NCBI GenBank assembly: GCA_040357565.1
Contig: JBDODJ010000200.1
DNA length: 20,201 nt
DNA from: Cercozoa sp. M6MM
Lineage: Eukaryota > Endomyxa: Ascetosporea
Direction: 5' to 3' (one strand)
The first letter of the stretch is position 1. Each line of letters begins with the position of its first letter. Under the pieces are notes generated by a model. That model saw only the letters and a program-made list of their open reading frames with translations, was not told the origin of the DNA and searched no databases. Shown one piece after another: positions 1-9,192 of this stretch. Position numbers and translations under genes: made by a program.

Positions 1-54
<54 letters not shown>

Positions 55-70
55 ACGTGTGTGTGTGTGT
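1..70. repeat. (GT)n microsatellite at left edge
   Basis: Uninterrupted GT dinucleotides run from 1 to 52, then ACAC, then GT again to 70. Another GT tract closes the window on the right. Confidence 0.97.
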
Positions 71-333
71 CAATTGGTCTATGAGCACGGCTTAATTTTA
101 TCTAAGTTTCCAGTCCACAGACTTGGCACAGAATGACCGGCTCGAGTCAAACTTGCATCATGAATTTACTGCCCTGCGCTGAACTTACCCTGAAGTAGAC
201 TAAGACGAAAGATGAGCGTTCAGTTTGATTTCTTCAGTTACCATCCATTCCATTTATGGGTGCGCAACATATGTTACTAGTAATCGCAACGATGCAGTCG
301 AGTCAGTACTTCACGGCTCGGTTAACATAAAAC
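71..333. other. 3' flank of the Pol5-like gene, no gene seen
   Basis: This stretch lies downstream of the stop codon of the minus-strand gene that ends at 334. I see no coding segment or convincing RNA gene in it; it should hold that gene's 3' UTR and polyadenylation region. Confidence 0.5.
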
Positions 334-998
334 TCAAATTTGAGCAAGCGGCACGCGCTTAGCAAAGGCGTCCGCCAACTGCGGCAAGTCGGCGCGACGA
401 CAGGCACGCAGCAGAGCCTGTCCAGAACAATGCATCGAAGCATAGACCTGACAACATAACACAACGCACCTGCAGAGCCTTTCGCAATTCCTTACGTCGT
501 TTCTTGCCCTGGATTTTGGTCTGCGCAGATACACAGAGTATGCACACATAAGAGAAGCCCAGAGAGAGTTTAAACTGTGTGTCAGTACCACAGCTTCCAG
601 TTGATGTTCTTCCTCGCTGGGCAGGCCACACAGCGCGGGCAACGCGAGCGACAGCGCCGCCAGAGTGTCGCGCAGACATTGCTGACGCTGCGCTTGTTCC
701 TGCGCAGTCAGATCCACCACTGAGACAACAGGTGTCCTATTCCGACAAAGGCAAAGGTACGAGGCCGTTGTGGTCGCGTGCAGCCTCCATCGACAGCGTC
801 AGTGCGTGCAGCGCCTTTACAAACCCACATATGCATAAGTCAATAGGGTACAAAAAAGGCAGGTACGAGGAACTCGTTCTTAGCTTGAACAGCACGCTCC
901 GCCAGACCTACAGGTGCATTACACGATATATAGATCGATACATTTAAATCTATACCTATAGAAATAAATATATACATAATAATGAAATCAATATAGAG

Positions 999-1029
<31 letters not shown>

Positions 1030-1336
1030 GATATAAATAGAGTACGCGGAGCCAGCAGCGGTCGCAGCGGCGGCACACGCTGCAGCAGCGAGAGCCACAC
1101 CTGCGGCACGAAAGGTGCCTTCTTGTGCACCACCACTTCTGCGAGTAGACAAGGTACACCACATTATGTACGTACCGGCACAGTAAAATGGAGTACCCGA
1201 CAGCGTGTGCAGAAGTCGCATGGCGAGCCACATCTTGGTCTCGTCCGAGTCGTCGCTCAGCGCGAGTGCACACTTGCACAGCAGGGCACACACGTGCGCC
1301 GCACTGTGACGCAGGGTCTGCACACAGGAGCACATT

Positions 1337-1376
<40 letters not shown>

Positions 1377-4300
1377 GTTAAAACAAAAGAGAAGGCACGT
1401 CATTGTCGGCACGCAGAATGAAGAAATCCAGCGCATCCACGAGGTACAGCTTCACTTGTTCCATCTGTTCTCGCCAGTGTCAATAGCTCTTCTGGCAGAT
1501 AAGCACACACGTTGGAGCACACGTTGGAACACACCTCAACAAGACCGTCATTGAGAATCGATGCCACTGGCGCACGTGCCAGGGTTTGCACCACCTCCTG
1601 TTCATACACACAGACAGAAAGTTAACACAGACAGTGTGCAGTCTCAATTAACAAAGGCTCTCTCACCTTGATCCGCTTGGCGACAGGCGCCAGCGGCTTT
1701 TTCTTCTGCTGCCGGCGCTGGACTTCGAGCAGCGGGAGCTGTCAAATACGGCAGAATAAAACAAAAGAACTCTTAAGAAACACAAGAAACAGCGTTCTGT
1801 GCTTACCAACATGTCAAGAACGAGTGAGCGCTTCGCATGGATCATCGCCTTGCCAGCAGCCTCGCACAGATCACACACGCGCAGCAAGAAGCGTTTCTTG
1901 GCTTCCATCAGCTGCACACATCAAAGACCACATCAAAGCCGATGCAGAAAAGACACACGACAGGTACCTCGAGTTCCTGCTTGCGCTTGCTGCGGTTTTG
2001 CACCTGCACAACAGAGTGACATCAGCGGCGGACAAATTATCGCACACAAGGTGACCAGAGACACTTGAGCGAAGACATAGACTAAAGACACTGAGAAGAG
2101 AAACGCCGTACATGCAGACCGACAGCTTCAGCGAGTTTCGCCTCTTCCACTTGCGCACTCTGTCGGAGAGGAAACAAATAAAAATGACTGGGACTGTCCA
2201 TGTCGAAAAGTGAAGTTACGACATCGACGGCATCGGCCATGAGTTCCTTAAGCGCCTGCTCGGGCGTCAGTTCTTCCTGTATACTTGCATGTTTCATTGT
2301 GGCCAAACATAAAGACATCCAAGCAACGATTACATCGTCTTCGTTTTCTTCCTCTTCGTCCTCACCATCGTCTACAATGACACAATGTGAAATACATCAA
2401 ATAATATGCAGTTGTTAAAAAGAAGCATAGCACCTTGCATGCGCGCCTGCGCAGCGGCAAATTCAGCCGGCGAAATCGGCGCGAATTCGTCGTCTTCTTC
2501 GTCCTCCTCGTTCTCTTCTTCGTCTTCTTCCTGCTTTGACATTGTAACTGGGTTCTGAAAGCACCAACGAGTTTGTTGGTACCTCAACGTCATCGCGCAT
2601 ATCGACTTCGGCACTCTGCAGACAACACATCCAAAGAAGTAAAGCAGATCTCTGAGCAGAATTCTCTGAGCAGAAAAGAAAGAAACCGAAGTGGTATCGC
2701 CCAGTGCCGTCAGCAAATCGCTCAAAGCAGCTTCGGTCAGCTGAGTCACCGTTGCCTTGAGAGTGTCCTTGCCGACCTGACGCAGCAGCGCCGAGTCCTT
2801 AACCTGAACGACACACCAGGGCGTGCTTTCACCCTCATATCTTAAAGTGCGAAAGTACCATGAGCGACAACAGCACATCGACCAGCAGCTGCGCGAACGA
2901 TGACTCATCGTCGCCTGTCCAATACGCAACAATCAAAACGATGGCCACAACACAAAGAAGCAAGCAGCAAACCGGAATCGCCTTGCTCCAGCGCGATGCA
3001 CAAATCACTGCATGACGAAGCGCACAACTGTACCAAAACAAACAAACTTGCTCTTCAACAATCACACAGTAAGCACACCGAAATAAACACACCTGTGCAT
3101 GTTCCTCATCATCGTCACTGTCCAAAGCAGACAAAGCAACGTGCGAAATCAACTCGCGAACAGGCTTGTCTGAGTCCTGCAAAACACAGGTACAACAGCA
3201 AATTTCCTTAGTCTCCAGAAAAAAACAAACCTTAAACTCCAAATTCACGAGCGAGTTGGTCGAATTCGTGATCGCAGCTTCCGTCGCTTCGTTCTGCATT
3301 ATTGTGTCATCAGCGCGGATGATAAAAGCTGGAAACAAAAGTTACAGGCGACACAAGACGACACTTTTCAATCAGTTCGGCCGTCAGTTTCAGCGCAGGC
3401 TCTGCTTCGCTCTTTCTCTGCACAACAGAACAACTGAGTTGAAAAATACGAAAAAAAGGAAAGGAAAAACCATGACGCGCCAGAATGCCGAGCGACACTC
3501 GACGCGAGCCGGTTCCGGCAGCTACAACAAGACACACATCCGAAGACACACACTACACGTGTTAGCGAAATTATACCTCGCCATGTGGCACACTGAATGA
3601 CAACTCTTGATCAGCTGCACAAACAAGGTTGTGTGTCTCTGCAAGCAACAACCAACAAAGCCTACCGAACTCAAAGAAGCCGCAGAAGAGGAAAATGTCG
3701 CGCAGCTTGCGCTGCGTGTCGAGCCAAGTCTTGCGTCCTTTCTCGCGCTACACGTGTACGTTTCTTCCCCCACCCCAAAACTACGAAAATTAGAAATTGA
3801 CAAACCTGCGGTTCGTTGAGGAGCTGCGCGACGGCCGAGTTGAAGCACAACAGAACACGCAAGATTACGTGTCTCTCCTCTCCTACAGTTTTCACATCTC
3901 ATTGTTGAAACAAGCTGAACAAATCAAAAAGGAATGGGCACCATTGGCAGTGTCACAAAGTGCAGCAATCTGCGACTCCATGAATCGCTGTGCAACACCA
4001 GTGAGTGAGATACATCTAGACTAAAAAACTGGAAGCACCAGTGCGTGAACAGGCCAGTGGGAGCACAAGTGCGACACCAGCGTTGCAACCGAGCGCGTGT
4101 GTGTTGTCTGACAAGTCAAGTTATCCCTAAACTGAAGATAAAAGAAGTGGAGTGTGCAAACCTGGTCAAAGTTTGCACTCGAAAGCAGAGCACGCAACGT
4201 CGATTCCACAGTTTCAACACTGCAGGGGTTGTAACAGATACAAACTTGACACAAGAAAGGCAAAGGATACTCAGTGCAGACGCCAACCGCCTCGATGAAC

Positions 4301-6233
4301 TGCTGCCAGTGTTTGGAAACCGTTGCATGCAAGCGGCCGCTCTTGTTGGCCAGATTGTTGCGAATCTGTTCAAAAGCAACAAGCACACCTTGCTCGAGGT
4401 CGCAACACATCTTACTTGAGATAATAAACAACGAAAAAAGACCAAAAGCAAGAAACGCTCGTCGAGAATTTCGTCCAACTTGGTCGAAATCGGCACCAGC
4501 GACGGCAGCACCTGCAACACAGACGTTCATTCTCGACTTATCAATTACAAGGCTCTTGCAGTCTAGTCTACCTGCACGGCCGACTGCAAACTGCGCAAGG
4601 TCTCCTTGTCCACCTAAGCAAACGTGTATGATACAGAGTATATGGAACAGTATGGTCAAAGTATATGATACAGAGTATGGTACAAAGTAGATGATCATAT
4701 GGTACAAGTGGACTGTACAAAGTGAAATGTACCTGGTCGGACATCGGAAAGTGAAGTCGCCACAGGTCGTTCACACTCGGACCCGTCTTATCGTTAAGGA
4801 CGCGTCGGAACAGACGCGAATACAGCGGTGCCGGCGCCTCCAGCAGCGGTACCTGTGTAAAAATGGCTCACATCTAGAAGTAGCTACATAGGCTACATGT
4901 CATTAAAGCAGCGTTATGTACTACCATGAGGTAGGCCTGTGTGTCGACGGACAGGTGCAAGTGCCGCTGACGGTCCAGCGAGTCCAGCATGAGTGCCAGC
5001 GACACCTGCTCAAAGCTCACCTTCTTGACCTGCGATGACAGTTCGCTGTGCTGCGCCATCTCGCTGCACACCGTGCGCGCGTGTTCCTGGCGGGGGTGGG
5101 GTTAAAGAAGAAAAGGGAGTAAGCTGGGAGAGGGGTTAAAGTACCACATCGACATGCAGCAGCAGCGCCTCGGCGGCAGAAACGCAGAGTTCGTGCGCCC
5201 ACTTGGCTTCCTTCTACAAAAGGGTATTGGGGGGGGGCAAGGGTTAGGGAGTATTAAGATAAGGAGATAATCAGTATTTGAGGTAAGGGATGTTAAGGGC
5301 GCGGGGCAAATAAAGCCTACCACATCCGACAAGAAAAAGCTCAGCAATGACCGCACATTATCAAGGGTCAAAGTGGCACCTACGGGGGGGGGGGGGGGAA
5401 AAACTAAAAATCAAATCACCCAAGGGCAAAAGCATTAAAAGCAATAAGGATACGGTAAGGGGATAGAGATAACAGAGGGATAGAGATGTGCACGTACACA
5501 GGGGAGTGCGTGCAATGGCGTGCGTCAGATAGGCACGTGCCAGAGTGACATCACGCTCGCGCAGTTCGTCGTCCTTCTGCACCACCTCTGTGAACACGTC
5601 GACCAGCGGGACCTGGAACCGGCGCGACAGAGCACACAACAGCGACGCCGCCGAGGCACGTGCATGTCCTACACAACCCCAGTATACCCAGGACACCCCA
5701 CCCCTCATACCCATCATACCAGCATTGCTGAGCAGTGCACTGCAGCAGCGACGTGTCACATAGGCCAGTGCCTCATCAAAGGAGACCTCTTGCTCCTCCT
5801 GCGACGACTGCAGCGCGATCAGAAAATTCAACAGCAGTAGCGACGAGTCCCGGCGCTCCTCCATTGTGCCCTGTCCACCAGATCATCCATCCAGTGGGGT
5901 ACCCTCACTCACCGATACACCAACAGCGTGCTACCTGCTTCAGCGCCCAGAAAGCATCGCGCACCTACAAATAAAAAACTCTACAGCCGTTTGCAAGGAT
6001 TTGACAAGACAATACCTCCGACGGCAGCTTGAGCACCACGGAACGCACCTGCCGAGACTTTTTTGTAAACAGGGCAAGCTGCGCAGAAATCAGAAAGCAT
6101 ACCATTGGCAGATCTGACACAAATGCAAACCGCTCGCGCCACTTTTAGAGCTGCGCGTGGACTGTGGCTGTGGCGAAGATTATTGATTGAGCTCACATTA
6201 TATGGAATCACTGAGTCCAATTTTTATTATCAT
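334..6233 (-). CDS. Pol5/MYBBP1A-like nucleolar protein, 42 exons
   Basis: Members of this family are nucleolar HEAT-repeat proteins needed for rRNA synthesis and ribosome production. The model has 42 exons (5' to 3': 6212-6233, 6131-6150, 6016-6078, 5935-5964, 5720-5870, 5498-5668, 5321-5379, 5145-5213, 4925-5086, 4733-4852, 4572-4613, 4443-4511, 4271-4365, 4162-4219, 3942-3987, 3806-3882, 3666-3747, 3577-3614, 3471-3521, 3346-3417, 3231-3293, 3093-3176, 2973-3027, 2859-2914, 2687-2803, 2583-2615, 2434-2530, 2334-2371, 2220-2276, 2112-2159, 1968-2003, 1807-1911, 1667-1738, 1535-1597, 1399-1464, 1197-1317, 1046-1138, 867-907, 761-814, 589-699, 470-520, 334-417). They total 3042 nt in frame, 1013 aa, close to yeast Pol5 (about 1020). 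Family-like features are FWAL near residue 40, followed by ARASAASLLCALSRRF; LLVDVLLSLM near 575, then SALLRQV; acidic tracts at about 636-680; and a basic C-terminal segment with KKRRKELRKALQ at about 975-986. The two tiny first exons and the start at 6233 are the least certain part. The family call rests on remembered domain layout, not a search. Confidence 0.72.
1004..1030. repeat. (TA)n tract in intron
   Basis: This AT dinucleotide tract lies within a wider A/T-rich stretch (about 940-1040). It fills the intron between the exons at 1046-1138 and 867-907 of the minus-strand gene. Confidence 0.9.
1337..1374. repeat. (CA)n microsatellite in intron
   Basis: CA dinucleotides on the plus strand (GT on the coding strand) make up much of the intron between the exons at 1399-1464 and 1197-1317. 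Confidence 0.95.
5384..5398. repeat. Poly-G run of 15 in intron
   Basis: Fifteen consecutive G (C on the coding strand) form the pyrimidine tract directly before the acceptor of the exon at 5321-5379. Confidence 0.95.
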
Positions 6234-6389
6234 TCGAGGCGAATCGGGTTTCGGGTTCTGGTTTCACTGCAGGGTTTTTCAGGCTTTTCGTGACAAGCTT
6301 TTCGTAACAGTTTGTTGAGCGCTGTGCATTCGGCTTTGCGCTACAATGAACCGCAGCCGAGAGGTTCGATCATATTTACTTCCCTGACA

Positions 6390-6403
6390 CCCCCCCCCCC
6401 CCC
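6390..6403. repeat. Poly-C run of 14
   Basis: Fourteen consecutive C between genes, one of many G/C homopolymers in the window. Confidence 0.95.
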
Positions 6404-6492
6404 TAACAGGCCGTCTTGAGAGCCAAGCGTCAATAACTGTGTACTAGAACCAGTTTTATATAACGCCGCTTGTTTAGCTGAGTCTGTCGACA

Positions 6493-6726
6493 ATGGTCAC
6501 CATCCACCGTCATCCGTCATACCGCATCATTTGGGATGCACAGGATCGCTTTTGCTCCGTCCTGCTCCCGGATTGCAGGCGGCGGAGCAAGGATCGTTTT
6601 GCACGATGGCAGTTTTTCTATCTAGCAATGAGTGCTGTGTGCTACTGGAGCATCCGGCGTCCCTGCGATGCCAGCAGGACTAGAAACTTGCTTTTGACCT
6701 TGGCGGTTGAGGTCAACTCTGCTTGA
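6493..6726 (+). other. Unassigned 77-codon open frame
   Basis: An ATG-to-TGA frame of 77 codons (starts MVTIHRHPSYRI, ends VEVNSA). I do not recognise the product. It is basic and tryptophan-containing, with no clear domain, and it overlaps the hairpin at 6552-6590. It is longer than most exons here, so it could be an exon of a small unrecognised gene, part of an RNA, or chance. Confidence 0.15.
6552..6590 (+). other. Imperfect inverted repeat (stem-loop)
   Basis: TTGCTCCG (6552-6559) is the exact reverse complement of CGGAGCAA (6583-6590). Inside it, CCTGC (6561-6565) pairs with GCAGG (6575-6579) around a 9-base loop. The thirteen pairs are interrupted by one unpaired base on the left and three on the right. 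No known RNA family is recognised. Confidence 0.6.
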
Positions 6727-6790
6727 GGAAAATCCCATATCGTCGCAGTGAAGCGTTGACAAGTGCAGATGCGGTTTAATACATTTATAG

Positions 6791-6930
6791 CTGCTGAGCT
6801 CCCTGCAAGGGTACGATAAAGCGAAATCCTTTGGCGGCCTCACAACCGGCGCTCTGGGGAAAGATCAAGCCGAAATCTTGAACTCTGTACAAGCACTCTC
6901 GCAGATTCAGACTGTCCGAAGTCGCTTCGG
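6791..6930 (+). other. Possible orphan exon ending in GTAAGC donor
   Basis: An open frame begins after an in-frame TAG just upstream and includes GGLTTGALGKDQAEILNSVQ, with a composition like the real exons nearby. It reaches a strong donor-like GTAAGC at 6930, which overlaps the perfect hairpin 6916-6930 by one base. I could not find its neighbouring exons or identify the product. Confidence 0.2.
6916..6930 (+). other. Perfect 6-bp hairpin
   Basis: CCGAAG (6916-6921), a TCG loop, then CTTCGG (6925-6930). Confidence 0.6.
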
Positions 6931-7233
6931 TAAGCTCCCAGCACACCGCTACTGTGTACTAGGCGTTCTCCTTCGAGCCCGCTTGTTTTTTTTTGAGTGT
7001 CCGGCCGCTGCGCTTTTTGCGGGCTCCGGCGTGCCTTGTGCGTTCGAGAAGAGCGTTTTGTGCTCGCTTTCTAGTTTGAGTGGCAGTTTTTGCAAGTTCT
7101 TTGTGTTGTGACGTTTCGTTTCGCCGGGTTTTTTGTGTTTGTTTCGGTGTTTGCGCGAGTTTTACGGTGCAAACTTACGCCATTGGTGTGTGTGCATGCT
7201 GTGCAGCGCCAAACACACAAGAACTAAGTCGAC

Positions 7234-7940
7234 ATGTCTGTAAGCTGTCATTTCTCTGCGATTTCTGTGTGTTTCGGAAAAAAATGAGTTCCTTGACATT
7301 TTAAAGGGTTGCTACAACTGCGGCGGTGATCACTTTGCTCGCGACTGCCCCGAGGGCGGTCAGCAGCGCCGTTTCCAGCGCCGTGCGCCGCGCGTGTGCC
7401 ACCGCTGCAACCAGCCGGGGTAACTGACTTCGAAGCTTCTTTTAAAGTGATTGATGAGAGTTCACTTTCCTTTGAGTGTAGCCACTTTGCCCGTGACTGC
7501 GACCAGGACCAGGTGTGCTACAACTGCAACCAGTCAGGGTACTTGCGCGCTCTTCTTCTGTGTCATTCATGCACTGTGTCGAACACACAACTGTGTGTAG
7601 CCACATCAGCGCCGAATGCCCCAACGAGCGCGTCGAGCGCCAGAAGCGCTGTTTCAACTGCGGCGAGACCGGGTACTGCCCACTCTTCTGCCCCCCCCTC
7701 TCCCGTTACCCTGGTGTGTGCAGTCACCTGTCGCGCGAGTGCGAGCAGGAGCGACAGGAGCGTCGTGTGCGCTGCTACCAGTGTGGCGAGTTCGGGTACC
7801 CCTCCCCTGTGTTGGCTACACATGGGCACGTGAGTATTTGTAGCCACCTCTCGCGCGACTGCGACAAGGGCACCAAGTGCTACAACTGCGGCGAGTTCGG
7901 CCACATTGCGTCGGCCTGCACTGCCGAGAAGCAGGAGTAA
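7234..7940 (+). CDS. CNBP/Gis2-like CCHC zinc-knuckle protein
   Basis: Small proteins made of retroviral-type zinc knuckles (CNBP, yeast Gis2, fission-yeast Byr3) bind single-stranded nucleic acid and affect mRNA translation. Six exons (7234-7239, 7307-7419, 7482-7538, 7601-7672, 7724-7795, 7844-7940) join to a complete 138-aa protein that is little more than six knuckles. Zinc ligands fall at C4-C7-H11-C16, C33-C36-H41-C46, C52-C55-H60-C65, C76-C79-H84-C89, C100-C103-H108-C113 and C119-C122-H127-C132. Knuckles 2-6 fit C-X2-C-X4-H-X4-C; the first has only three residues before its His (CGGDH). Basic, Arg-rich linkers separate knuckles 1 and 2 and the later knuckles. The first exon encodes only Met-Ser before a GTAAGC donor, giving an MSGCYNC start typical of the family. 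Four introns each interrupt the Gly codon before the knuckle His. Confidence 0.93.
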
Positions 7941-8665
7941 CTCACTCAACTCCGATTTGAAAACGTCGTGCGCCGCCTGTTGCGCACCTGCTCCCTAAAA
8001 CGAAGGATTCGCCACTTTGCGTCATCGATGCCGACAGCTTAGATCTGTCGTTCACTAGTTTTCACCATAGTCTTGATCTCGGAAAATACTGTTGATCAGT
8101 TTGACTACAGATGACCAGCAATGGATCACGGCAGAGTATCCACGTGAGTGGTGCCTGAGTGTGCTTGGGTGCAAGCTTAGCGGCTGGATAGTGCAAAAAT
8201 GTCTCGATCAAGTCGATCACTAAGAAAGGCTGTGGTCGCCCGTTTGTTTGGTGTTGGTAGTTGATGCCGATCGGCTAAGCACGTGCCGGTTGGGTCACGA
8301 CGCGGGATACGTCACCTGTGTGAGGTGGCCACTCGCAAGCGATCACACCAAAGGGGCTGGGTTTCTTCCTCGTTATTAGTGCCCGAAGGACACGCGAGCG
8401 TGGTTGTGTGTCTTTGAGGCGTGTCTTCGTCGATTGTTTTGGATTAGGACTATTAAGTGCCAAGTGCCACAACCCACCCTGATAAGTTGAAACGGGTCCA
8501 TACCTTTCGGTGTTGTTGTATTTTGCAAGCCACACATGGACCTTGTCGAAAATGAAGGCGTTTTCGTCGAACTCGCCGAGTCGTACCGTTTTTGACTTTC
8601 TGTGCTGTCAGGTTGTCTTTGTGATCTGATCTCTGTTGGATAGTGACCCGGTCGTCTTCTGGCAG
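7941..8665 (+). promoter_or_regulatory. Intergenic region and 5' flank of ABC gene
   Basis: This holds the 3' end of the zinc-knuckle gene and the promoter or 5' UTR of the transporter. An acceptor-like TTCTGGCAG directly precedes the chosen transporter ATG, so a 5'-UTR intron or further upstream exons are possible. I could not define any coding exon here with confidence. Confidence 0.4.
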
Positions 8666-9029
8666 ATGGCACTTGGTACTCTGCGTGCAGTCCATGTAGG
8701 AATGAGGAGATAAGGGTCGTATGTTGCAGGCGTGCTGTCGCTCAAGGCGCTCGCGGTGTTGATTTTCGTGCTGATGCGACTGGGTGCGCGCAAGGTGAGT
8801 TCTTTCTTCTGGGGGGAAGGGTCAGGGTATCAGTGTCCTCTTTTTGTGTGCTGACAGAGGAGGGAAAAGATCGTGCGCCTCACCAAGAAAGAGAGCAAGG
8901 CGCGAGCGATCTTGAGCACTTCGATGAGTCACATCGAACTCGAAGAGGCCGGCAGTGTCACCTCTGGCAGCTTCGTCTCTGGCTCTGAGGTATAACCCCC
9001 CCCCCCGTGATCTCTGCCGACTTAGTACC

Positions 9030-9115
<86 letters not shown>

Positions 9116-9136
9116 AGACACAGACACACACACACA

Positions 9137-9192
<56 letters not shown>

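Larger units (their letters stand above)
6234..7233. promoter_or_regulatory. Divergent upstream region between genes 1 and 2
   Basis: This 1 kb region separates the putative start of the Pol5-like gene (minus) from the start of the zinc-knuckle gene (plus) and must hold both promoters. It contains a 14-C run at 6390-6403, a T-rich stretch at about 6980-7180, two hairpins and two unassigned open segments listed separately. I found no convincing TATA box and no tRNA-like fold. Confidence 0.5.

Noticed and set aside
2372..2932. Long open frame on the minus strand as one uninterrupted gene
   Set aside because: It spans exons 2859-2914 and 2687-2803 plus introns read through by chance; homology and phase support several short exons instead.
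3231..3417. 34-base intron at about 3330-3363 in the Pol5-like gene
   Set aside because: An in-frame alternative with donor GTAACT and a 52-base intron (3294-3345) fits the size class and keeps the frame.
6355..6385. tRNA-like GGTTCGATC B-box
   Set aside because: There is no matching acceptor stem, D-arm or anticodon arm around it.
7563..7949. 128-codon minus-strand frame opposite the zinc-knuckle gene
   Set aside because: It is the antisense of regular Cys/Gly/Arg codons of the knuckles; the plus-strand exons are clearly the real gene.
8666..8695. Reading the exon as a Cys-containing segment (GTWYSACSPC) joined to the first ABC helix
   Set aside because: It would need a 34-base intron, much shorter than the usual size here; the alternative, MALG with a 54-base intron, fits better, though this is not proven.
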